Assembly: GCF_030580995.1 (NCBI RefSeq)
Contig: NZ_JAUQSZ010000003.1
Coordinates: 1-64,000, forward strand
Direction of reading: 5' to 3'
Length of the DNA: 64,000 nt
Source: Sphingomonas immobilis
GTDB taxonomy: Bacteria > Pseudomonadota > Alphaproteobacteria > Sphingomonadales > Sphingomonadaceae
Below, one piece after another: positions 27,177-34,278 of this stretch. Position numbers and translations under genes: made by a program. How positions within the stretch are numbered: the stretch's first letter is position 1; every line of letters begins with the position of its first letter. The notes below the pieces were generated by a model. The model did not search any database. It had not been told where the DNA came from and worked only from the letters and a program-made list of their open reading frames with translations.

Positions 27177-28051
27177 TCCGTTCCCGCGCCGTGGCGGCGC
27201 TGAGCGGGTTGGCGGTCACGGCCTTGCCGGGCTGCGCCCTGGCGCAGGCCTCCGCCCCTGCTCCGCCCTATATGAACTACAAGCACGGCTATTGGTGGTA
27301 TGAGCCGCCCAAGCCTCCCGAGGCGAAGCCGGTCGAGCCTGACGCCGTCCAGAAGCCAGTCATCCCGCCAATGCCGGAGCTTGCGACCTGGACGCCGCCC
27401 CGGATCCGCAAGCTCATCGAGCAGCAGCGCGACTATGCGGCAACCGTGCTGACGGTGGAGGCAGTCGCCGACTTCTGGAAGCTCGAGGATTTTGCCCGGC
27501 GCAAGGCGCGCGCCTTTGCAGGCGTCACGCAAATGGCGATGCTGATCCATCCCGAGCTGAACGCGAAATCCGCCAACCCGATGGTCGGCGATGCGCGCGC
27601 AGCCCTTGGTGCGCAGAAGGATGCGGTGCGTCAGACCTATTTGCGCGCGAAAGCCGGCGAGTTCGCGCTGGTCATGTTCTCCCGGTCGTCCTGCGCCTAC
27701 TGCAGGGTAGAATGGCCGATCGTGCAGCGCTTTCAGGACGAGATGGGCTGGCAGGTGACGGCGATGGACCTCGATCGCCGCCCGGACCTCGCGCAGCGCT
27801 TTGGGGTGACGGTGACGCCGACGACGATGGTGATCCGTCGCGGCAGCCAGCAGCGGATGACGATCGCCAACGGCGTCGAGGATTATCCCAATCTGGCGCA
27901 GATGGCCTATCAGGCAGTGCGGTTGCTGAGCGGCGACATCAAGCCCGAGCAGTTCATGACGGGGCCGGGCGAGGATGGCGGCTTCTTCGACGCCTTGGCG
28001 AATGGTCCAGTCGCCGCGGCGGAAGGCGAACGGAATGGCCCGTTACCGTAA
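27173..28051 (+). CDS. traF: conjugal pilus assembly protein TraF (thioredoxin-like)
   Basis: A 292-residue exported protein. Signal peptide, then YKHGYWWYEPPKPPE (the TraF/HtrD-like W-Y-rich start) and a thioredoxin fold with FSRSSCAYCRVEWP near residue 173. The CxxC suggests redox activity, unlike E. coli F TraF, which lacks it. A cis-Pro region (TVTPTTMV) follows. Start overlaps the S26 gene by ATGA. Confidence 0.88.
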   Translation: MIRSRAVAALSGLAVTALPGCALAQASAPAPPYMNYKHGYWWYEPPKPPEAKPVEPDAVQKPVIPPMPELATWTPPRIRKLIEQQRDYAATVLTVEAVADFWKLEDFARRKARAFAGVTQMAMLIHPELNAKSANPMVGDARAALGAQKDAVRQTYLRAKAGEFALVMFSRSSCAYCRVEWPIVQRFQDEMGWQVTAMDLDRRPDLAQRFGVTVTPTTMVIRRGSQQRMTIANGVEDYPNLAQMAYQAVRLLSGDIKPEQFMTGPGEDGGFFDALANGPVAAAEGERNGPLP

Positions 28052-28160
28052 GCAGAATGCTGGCGCCGGAATGATTGCTGCTCGCTTCGCGCGCGCTTGA
28101 AATCCCAAGCGTCCACAACCAGATCCCTCTCATCGTCAACAGTGGAAAGGAGGTGGTCAG

Positions 28161-28235
28161 ATGTCTCATTGTCATATGCCGATCGCGGCAGGAACTTCGA
28201 GCTTAGCCTCCACCGCGGGGGTCCAGTTCGCCTAA
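28161..28235 (+). CDS. candidate 24-codon small ORF
   Basis: ATG at 28161 is preceded by an unusually strong ribosome site (AAAGGAGGTGGTCAG) and encodes MSHCHMPIAAGTSS then LASTAGVQFA before a TAA. A perfect hairpin follows 25 bases later. The combination of strong SD, short frame and terminator suggests a real micropeptide or leader RNA in the traF-traH gap. Nothing is known of it. Confidence 0.45.
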   Translation: MSHCHMPIAAGTSSLASTAGVQFA

Positions 28236-28260
28236 GCCGTTCCGCGTTCGCTGGACAATG

Positions 28261-28292
28261 GAAAGGCCGTCCCGGCAGCGGGACGGCCTTTC
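28261..28292 (+). terminator. strong stem-loop, probable terminator
   Basis: Perfect 14-base-pair stem (GAAAGGCCGTCCCG with its complement) around a GCAG tetraloop. The right arm ends in TTTC rather than a long T-run. It would end transcription of the small ORF or of the upstream tra genes. Confidence 0.65.
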
Positions 28293-28362
28293 ACATTCTG
28301 GCGCTTAGGAACTTGGGCGCAGACGTGTCGCACGGAACGCCGAAGAATACTGGTGTCGGCAA

Positions 28363-28566
28363 TCAGGCGGGCGCGACACCATCCGCGTTGACGATATTGT
28401 CGCCGACCAACGTGCCAATCACCCGGACACGCTTTTCGACATGATCGATCGGCACGCGGTGCAACTCGAGCTCGAAGCGTCCGCCGGCATCGCGCCGCAG
28501 AAAGAACGCTCCACCATCCCGAATCAGCGTGCCGGTTTCGTTGATGCGGGTTCCAATGCTGGCCAT
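28363..28566 (-). CDS. DUF5818-like small protein
   Basis: A 67-residue all-beta protein (IGTRINETGTLIRDGGAFFL, then GGRFELELH and KRVRVIGTLVG) matching the short DUF5818-type barrel common in sphingomonads. The frame extends a little upstream (MPLNLKRGRGYHLA), but the start at 28566 fits the family length. Antisense to the tra operon. Function unknown. Confidence 0.65.
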   Translation of the reverse strand: MASIGTRINETGTLIRDGGAFFLRRDAGGRFELELHRVPIDHVEKRVRVIGTLVGDNIVNADGVAPA

Positions 28567-28642
28567 GGCCAGATGGTATCCCCTGCCCCGCTTCAGGTTC
28601 AAGGGCATGTTCGCAAACTTCTGTAAATAGCACCGCGCCCGC

Positions 28643-29644
28643 TTACCAGGACGGCAACACCGGCGGTGGTCGTTGCGCGCTCCATGCTGCGAAAAAGGGC
28701 GCAAGTTCGCCCGGCAATTGGGCCTCGAACCCTGCATCGAGCGGGTATTGTGGCATCGCTTCAGCGACCGCGTCGAGCAGCAGCATGCCCTGTTTGTGAT
28801 CCTTGGGCCGCTTCTGCGGGTTTCGCTTCTTCTGCTCGGCCATCCACAGCTTCTGGAGCGCGAACCAGCGCGGGTCTGGCGCGATGATGCGCGCGGGCGA
28901 GCCGTCGCGGCAGACGACAACATGACTGACCGGCGTGCCCAGTAACAACCATTCCTGCTCCGGAAGCGGCACAGGGCGTGGTCGATCGGCCCGCGCCATC
29001 GTGCCAGCCCGCGAGGGCGCGACGAGGATCTCGACTTCGTAGGCTTTTGCGTTGCGGGCCTGGAAGGTGCGCTCGGTGTTGACGGTGAATGTCGGATCGA
29101 CCGTCTTAAGGAGATCCCAGACACGCTGATCTTCCGCTTCCCGCTCGGCTGCCCAGGCAAGATCGAGGTCTTCGGTCTCGTCCGGAAGCTGGCGGATGAA
29201 GCCGTTCGCCTCGATCGCATAGGCTGTTGTCGCGTTCGTGCCGATGACCAGGAGATCGGACCCAAGAAGCGACCGTCGATCGGCTTCGCGCAGGATTGGC
29301 CCGGCCGCGCTGGCAAGCATCGGGAGGCGGAGCGCCCGGTAGAGCCGCGCACTTTCGGCGAGTGTGCCGGCAGCCCCGTCCCGTCGCAGTTTCGCGTCGG
29401 CCTTGGCGGCACGATAGGCGCCGAAGCGCGCTTCCTGCGCCGCAGACCACGGCCCAAGGCTCTTTCCGTTGCCGCCGCGATCATGGATTTCGTAGAGATA
29501 GGCTTTACCGGCAACCTCCTTGCGCCGGAGGTCATAGGGCATTTGGTGCAGCGTCTGTTCGGCAGACATCCAGGCGTCGTAGCGCTGGTGCAGATTGACA
29601 AGCAGCCTCGCCTGTTCTTCCGTGAAGGGTGTGACCGTCCGCAT
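28643..29644 (-). CDS. GSU2403-type nucleotidyltransferase-fold protein
   Basis: A protein of about 333 residues. LLVIGTNATTAYAIEANGFI followed by TEDLDLAWA fits the NTase core G(S/T)xxD..D layout, as in GSU2403-like proteins; EILVAPSRAG and a C-terminal HKQGMLLLDAVAE block also fit. The family is uncharacterised and often sits in mobile or defence contexts. The first ATG pair (29644/29647) sits in a palindrome, suggesting autoregulation; ATG 29692 is an alternative. It is antisense within the tra operon. Confidence 0.7.
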   Translation of the reverse strand: MRTVTPFTEEQARLLVNLHQRYDAWMSAEQTLHQMPYDLRRKEVAGKAYLYEIHDRGGNGKSLGPWSAAQEARFGAYRAAKADAKLRRDGAAGTLAESARLYRALRLPMLASAAGPILREADRRSLLGSDLLVIGTNATTAYAIEANGFIRQLPDETEDLDLAWAAEREAEDQRVWDLLKTVDPTFTVNTERTFQARNAKAYEVEILVAPSRAGTMARADRPRPVPLPEQEWLLLGTPVSHVVVCRDGSPARIIAPDPRWFALQKLWMAEQKKRNPQKRPKDHKQGMLLLDAVAEAMPQYPLDAGFEAQLPGELAPFFAAWSAQRPPPVLPSW

Positions 29645-29645
29645 C

Positions 29646-29686
29646 ATTATCCCACATAGCACGGAAGGATAAGAACGTGGGATAAT
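29646..29686. promoter_or_regulatory. inverted repeat, probable operator of the nucleotidyltransferase gene
   Basis: ATTATCCCAC (29646-29655) and GTGGGATAAT (29677-29686) form a perfect 10-base inverted repeat with a 21-base centre. A third half-site, GTGGGATAA, lies at 29757-29765. The repeat covers the start of the nucleotidyltransferase gene, so a bound regulator would repress it. Confidence 0.55.
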
Positions 29687-29793
29687 TACCATCTGAGCGT
29701 TAAAACGCGTTATCGCTTTACGCCTACTGTCCCGCAAAGGGGACGTTCTTCACTTTGTGGGATAAATGGCGATAGAGAGGCGCGCTGCCACAT

Positions 29794-30110
29794 CTACTGC
29801 AGCGCATCCCGTCGCTCGATGTCCCATCGTTGCGCGATCTCGGCGGCAGCGGCCCGAACATAAGACGCGCCCTGCGGCACGAGTTGCGCAAGCGTCCATT
29901 GGACACCGGGGCCCACATCGGGCGCCGCAAGAATGCGGATGCTGGGCTGCGTAATGTCACCCGCCCGCCGCCACGTCGCTAGGGTCGAGCGCCCGCACGC
30001 GCAGCTCGCCGACCGGCTCGAGCATCGAATTCCTGACGATCTCCGAACTGTGTGCAGTCCCCCCGACGAGCGGTCGCCGCTTCAAATTGGCTTGAAGTGC
30101 AGAGGGCGTC
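29794..30110 (-). pseudogene. hypothetical gene, apparently frameshifted
   Basis: Two minus frames join logically. The upstream part ends SMLEPVGELRVRALDPSD before a stop. One base out of frame, the downstream part reads DITQPSIRILAAPDVGPGVQ, then AEIAQRWDIERR to a TAG at 29794. Deleting one G in a GGGCGGG run near 29959 would make one continuous protein. Neither frame has a clear start. It could be the partner of the nucleotidyltransferase, but this is speculative. Confidence 0.35.
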
Positions 30111-30199
30111 CCTTGCCCCAAGACGCGACGCCGGTGCCCTAGCGGCACGTTATTGCCCACCGCATTGTCCAGCCACGGACGGTGTCGCATCCCGCCGGC

Positions 30200-30814
30200 A
30201 TGAGCAGTCCCTTCATGTCCGTCTGGCCGGTCGTGCGCGCCGTGCCCCTGACTATCCTTTCCGGCATCGGTGCGACCGCGCTTGTGATGCCGAACAGCGC
30301 GGCGGCGCAAGCCGATCGCACGGCGGCGGCCCGTGCGGCAGTCCATCCGGTCCAGAACGAGAGCGCCCTGAAGCTGTGGCTCGGCCGCGTTCCGCTGACG
30401 CACGCCTTCCCGCCCGATTTCGCCGACACACTGAAGGGTCAGGCGCCGCTCTATCTCATCGAGATGACAACGGCGCCGGGCTGTCTCGCCTGCGCCGATC
30501 TCTGGGCAGCTTTGGGCGCCCTGCGCGTGCGCTACGGATGGCAGGTCCGCACGATCCCCGGCGAGGAGGCGATGGTGCGGTCAGGACGGCTCGGCTTGCC
30601 CTGGGTCGGACACCCGGTCGCCTGGGTCCGGCCTGTGGCCGACGAGACGCGGCTGATCCCGATCGCGGTGGGCACGGATCACCCCCTCAATCTCGCGCGC
30701 AACCTCTATCTTGCCGCCAAGATGCTGACCGGCGTGCGGCCTGCGGTCGCCGTACGCGCCATGTCGAAATTCACTGGAATCGTCAGCCCGGTCCGCGAGG
30801 GCGTTTCCCGATGA
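30200..30814 (+). CDS. TrbB-like thioredoxin-fold conjugation protein
   Basis: A protein of about 204 residues with an export signal (VVRAVPLTILSGIGATALVM). The mature part has YLIEMTTAPGCLACADLWA with a CxxC near residue 94 and GLPWVGHPVAW with a cis-Pro-like turn. Likely a periplasmic disulfide isomerase-type factor (TrbB/DsbC-like) serving cysteine-rich TraN, TraU and TraH. An in-frame GTG lies at 30182. Its stop overlaps the traH start (ATGA). Confidence 0.7.
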   Translation: MSSPFMSVWPVVRAVPLTILSGIGATALVMPNSAAAQADRTAAARAAVHPVQNESALKLWLGRVPLTHAFPPDFADTLKGQAPLYLIEMTTAPGCLACADLWAALGALRVRYGWQVRTIPGEEAMVRSGRLGLPWVGHPVAWVRPVADETRLIPIAVGTDHPLNLARNLYLAAKMLTGVRPAVAVRAMSKFTGIVSPVREGVSR

Positions 30815-32292
30815 GCCCCGCGATCAGAGGTAAGGCCTTGGGCATCTGGCCTTTGTCCAAAGCGTTGCGGCCGCCATCCGCGCTCGTGAAGTTCGCAGCC
30901 TGGCTAGTCTTGATGGTGGCCGTATTCGGCGCCTCGCCCGCGAGCGCCCAAGGCTGGGCCGAGAGCTGGTTCGACAATGTCACCTACACGAGCCCCGGCA
31001 GTTTCGAGGATCAGACCCGCGGCTATCTGACCGCCGGCGGCATGTCGGGGCGCGTCGACGTCCACAATGACTATCTGATGTCGCTCTCACTCCCCAAGGT
31101 GAAGGCGGGCTGCGGCGGCATCGACATGTTTCTGGGCGGCATGTCGTTCCTCGATCCCGAATATCTCGTCCAGAAGCTCGAGAGCATCCTGCAGGCAGCC
31201 CCCGCGGTCGCGTTCCAGTATCTCCTTGAGACGCTCGACGAGAAGATGGGCAACATCATCTCGAAGATGGAGGCCGCGACCAACTTCCTCAACTCGATCC
31301 AGGTCAACGACTGCCGCATGGCGAACCGGCTCGTCCAGATCGCCAAGGGCGATGATAATATGTCCGGGATTATCGAGGAGATGACCGGCTATCGCTCTAT
31401 CAAGCAGGGGTTCGCCAAGAGCTTCCAGCAGAGCCGTGAGAAGATCGAGGCCAACAAGAACAATCCAACCGAGGATCTGAAGGACGCACTCAACAATTGC
31501 CCGGCCGAGGTCACCGACATCTTCCGGACCGGCTCCTTGCTGGGCCATGCCGCGGCGCGCGTCGGCGCGGGCGACTGGGCGGGCGTGATGCGCGCGCGGG
31601 TCGGCGACATCTACATGCGCTGGGATCCGACCGACAAGGTGCCGCTCTTCTCGGCGATCCCGGCGTGTCCCAACCAGGATACCGAGAGCGCGCAGGATTT
31701 TCTGACCGGCCGCGTTCAGACCCGCGCGCTCAATGTGCCGAGCTCGCCCGCCGACTGCCGGCAGGACGGCAGCGGCAAGGGCGCGCTGATCCTCGCGCGC
31801 AACCGGATGCAGTCGATCGCGGTCAAGATCCGCACGCGCGCGACGCTGGCGCCGGAGGAGAAGCAGTTCGTCGCCAATGTCCGCACGCTCCCCATCTACC
31901 GCATGCTCGAATGGGGCGTGCGCCAGGGCGTGGTCGACTCGGTGGTCGGCGATACCGACGAACTGGTGGCGCTGACCCTCGCCTATCAGATGCTCAACGA
32001 CCTCACCCGCTCGATCGACTTCGCGGTCAGCAATGCGGAGCGCGGCGCGACGGTCGCGGGAGCCTCAGCGCCCGACAGTCCAAACATGTGTCAGACCAAG
32101 ATCCTGACCAAGGGCCTCGAGCAGCTGCGCGACCTGCGCGACGAGGTGCTGCGCCAGCGCGCGCAGATGCGGCAATCCTATATGGCCGCGCTGAACGCGG
32201 CGAACCTGTCAGCGTCTTATGCGGGCCTTGTGCGCCAGCGCGACCGCGATGCGCGCGATGCCGTCGGGACAGCCTCAACCCGAACCCCTTGA
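30811..32292 (+). CDS. traH: conjugal transfer protein TraH
   Basis: A 493-residue exported protein. Signal peptide (FAAWLVLMVAVFGASPASAQ), then DQTRGYLTAGGMSGRVD, LPKVKAGCGGIDMFLGG and FQYLLETLDEKMGNIISKM, the TraH hallmarks. C-terminal helices follow. TraH is needed for pilus biogenesis at the outer membrane. It ends 16 bases from the 3' end of hipA, which is convergent. Confidence 0.92.
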   Translation: MSPAIRGKALGIWPLSKALRPPSALVKFAAWLVLMVAVFGASPASAQGWAESWFDNVTYTSPGSFEDQTRGYLTAGGMSGRVDVHNDYLMSLSLPKVKAGCGGIDMFLGGMSFLDPEYLVQKLESILQAAPAVAFQYLLETLDEKMGNIISKMEAATNFLNSIQVNDCRMANRLVQIAKGDDNMSGIIEEMTGYRSIKQGFAKSFQQSREKIEANKNNPTEDLKDALNNCPAEVTDIFRTGSLLGHAAARVGAGDWAGVMRARVGDIYMRWDPTDKVPLFSAIPACPNQDTESAQDFLTGRVQTRALNVPSSPADCRQDGSGKGALILARNRMQSIAVKIRTRATLAPEEKQFVANVRTLPIYRMLEWGVRQGVVDSVVGDTDELVALTLAYQMLNDLTRSIDFAVSNAERGATVAGASAPDSPNMCQTKILTKGLEQLRDLRDEVLRQRAQMRQSYMAALNAANLSASYAGLVRQRDRDARDAVGTASTRTP

Positions 32293-32308
32293 TATCGACC
32301 GGGATGCG

Positions 32309-33640
32309 TCACTCAAGCTCGGCAAAGGCCGTTTCCAGGCGGTCCAGACGACCCGCGATCGCGGCTTTCACAGTGGAATGGACGTCGTCCTTGAAGTCGT
32401 CGGGCATCGCGCCCCTCGCGAGGTCGGCGGCGGTGGCGGCCTTTTCGCGAACTTCCGTCACTACCTTCCTGATGACGGTCGGCCCCATGCCAGCGATCTT
32501 CGCGGTCTGCACGAAATGCCGCCCCAACACCTCTTCCATGCGGTAGTGGCGATTCTTGCCGGCCGACATGGCCAGACGGAAACGCTTGCGATCCAGCTGT
32601 CCGCGATCGACGGTCCCCTGCACCGTCAGCACGTCGTAAAAGGGCGTGAGCCTGAAACCCCCACCGGGGCGCAAAAACAGGCTGAAGTTCTTGGCATGCC
32701 CATCCGTCGCTCCGATCAGCCAAAAGATGATCTGGCTGGCGAGGAATGCAGCCTGGTCGGCGGTTGAATCATCGCTACCGCCGAGCAAGCGGATGATAGC
32801 GGCAGCCGTCGGGCCGCCCTCGTTCTGGTATTTCTGAGATGACGGTATGCCGAGAGCCTGACAGCAATCCTCCTGGGGAAGGCGCAGGAGCCGGCCATCC
32901 GCGTGCCATTGCCGGTCGAAGCGTTCGACGACCAGCACGCGGCGCTTGCCAAACGTCGCGATCTCGGTGCGGGCGACGGGCAGCCCGAACGCGCTCATCA
33001 GGGCAAGGCAGTAATGCTCGTTGTCGACGCTTGCGGTCATGTCGATCGTACCGGTTGAGGTGGGAATTTCTCCGAGCTGAGGCTTCAGGATGTGCGTGGT
33101 CGGCGTTGTGCCGGTCGGCCGCACCCATGTGTCGTTGTGGCGCAGCAGCGCTGTCTTCTCCTGGGCTCCCGCGATCGAGATGCGGAAGTCCTGGTCCGGA
33201 TTGATGCCCAGCGGCGCGCCTTTGAGGCCCGCAAGGATTTTCTCGATATCGTCGTCATTCACCGTGCCGCCCTGGACGGCATCACCGGCATTGAAGGCCT
33301 CGCCCTCTGGCAGGAACTGCATCGCCCCGACGCAGTCCCGGCCGATGCGCGCGAGCAGGCTGTAAGGATCTGTTCCGTCGGCGCCCGTGCGCTCGGCGAC
33401 ACGACGGCGGATATCGCCGCTGTCGGGCAGGAGATTGTCGAACACGGCCAGAACCGGCGCACCGCGATAGGCAGCCGCGCGAAGCGGCAGCGACAGCGAT
33501 GCGGCAAAAGCGTGCTGCCAGTCGAGCCAACTCTGGTCGTATTGGAACATTATGGCGCCGCTCGACTCTTTGGAGAGCCGGCCGACATGGCGACTGTTGA
33601 TCAGCACGTTCAGGGGCGCGTGAGTCTTCTGCCGCGACAT
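32309..33640 (-). CDS. hipA: HipA-family serine/threonine kinase toxin
   Basis: A 443-residue HipA. It begins with the N-subdomain (LNVLINSRHVGRL, FQYDQSWL). The kinase core has ISIAGAQEKTALLRH, THILKPQL with the ATP-contact Lys, EHYCLALM, RFDRQW, and DGHAKNFSLFL, the catalytic-loop Asp, then LTPFYDVL in the DFD-like position. All key residues appear intact, so it is likely active. HipA kinases phosphorylate tRNA synthetases and arrest growth. Start at MSRQKTH (33640), one base after hipB. Confidence 0.93.
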   Translation of the reverse strand: MSRQKTHAPLNVLINSRHVGRLSKESSGAIMFQYDQSWLDWQHAFAASLSLPLRAAAYRGAPVLAVFDNLLPDSGDIRRRVAERTGADGTDPYSLLARIGRDCVGAMQFLPEGEAFNAGDAVQGGTVNDDDIEKILAGLKGAPLGINPDQDFRISIAGAQEKTALLRHNDTWVRPTGTTPTTHILKPQLGEIPTSTGTIDMTASVDNEHYCLALMSAFGLPVARTEIATFGKRRVLVVERFDRQWHADGRLLRLPQEDCCQALGIPSSQKYQNEGGPTAAAIIRLLGGSDDSTADQAAFLASQIIFWLIGATDGHAKNFSLFLRPGGGFRLTPFYDVLTVQGTVDRGQLDRKRFRLAMSAGKNRHYRMEEVLGRHFVQTAKIAGMGPTVIRKVVTEVREKAATAADLARGAMPDDFKDDVHSTVKAAIAGRLDRLETAFAELE

Positions 33641-33641
33641 A

Positions 33642-33890
33642 TCAGAAGATCTCACCGATATCCGCGCCGCCCTTGTCGCGGGGTCCGATCCGCATATCGA
33701 GATCCAATGCAGCCAGAATGCCGAACAGGGTCTCGAGCTTCGTGCCGAGCTGACCGCCTTCGATACGCGAGATGGTTTTCTGGCCGGTTCCAACCAGGTC
33801 CGCCAGGGCTTGCTGCGTCAGGGCGCGATGCACCCGCGCATTGTGGATGAGGGTGCCGAGCTGTTTCGAGGATCTTGCGAGGTGGGTCAT
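33642..33890 (-). CDS. hipB: HipB-type antitoxin (XRE HTH)
   Basis: An 82-residue protein with a clear XRE helix-turn-helix: LTQQALADLVGTGQKTISRI followed by EGGQLGTKLETLFGILAAL. This is the HipB antitoxin and repressor, binding palindromes upstream of its own gene. Start ATG 33890 is preceded by AAAGG; ATG 33908 is possible but would overlap the first operator. It is the promoter-proximal gene of the hipBA pair. Confidence 0.92.
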   Translation of the reverse strand: MTHLARSSKQLGTLIHNARVHRALTQQALADLVGTGQKTISRIEGGQLGTKLETLFGILAALDLDMRIGPRDKGGADIGEIF

Positions 33891-33911
33891 GGGGATGCCT
33901 TTCAGCATCCA

Positions 33912-34011
33912 TATACCCCGCAGGGAATAAAATTGCAATATACCTTGTGGGGCATATTCGGGAATTATACCCTATAAGGCATAATATCTACTTATGCCCT
34001 ATAGGGTATAA
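33912..34011. promoter_or_regulatory. four-site HipB operator array, 27-bp period
   Basis: Four palindromes related to TTATACCCTATAGGGTATAA occur at 33912-33929, 33938-33957, 33965-33984 and 33992-34011. Their centres (about 33920.5, 33947.5, 33974.5 and 34001.5) are exactly 27 bp apart, and the two sites farthest from hipB are the best palindromes. They lie between hipB and traG in an AT-rich island. HipB normally binds such TATCC/GGATA-type palindromes cooperatively. Confidence 0.85.
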
Positions 34012-34278
34012 CGCTCCAGCTTCGCGCAATCACAGAAGTGTCGTATCGCGAAACTCGACCTCGCCGCCTCAGATCGCGACATTGCGGGACATGTACCGCA
34101 AGGGCGCCGCGAACGGCACTTCAGTGCCCTCACGGTGGCGGGCGCAGTTCCGCTCCGCCAGGCTCCACGGACCATTTTTCGAAAGGATCGAGTTCATGCG
34201 CCCGTCGAGCTGGACGGTGGCCCGGCCGCGTCGTGCGCCTTCGGCGCGCTTGGTCCTGCCGGCAGCGAGAGCCTGACC

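Noticed and set aside
28363..29601. Long minus-strand frame of 412 codons
   Set aside because: Most of it is a shadow of the nucleotidyltransferase gene; only its 3' end (28363-28566) is a real small gene.
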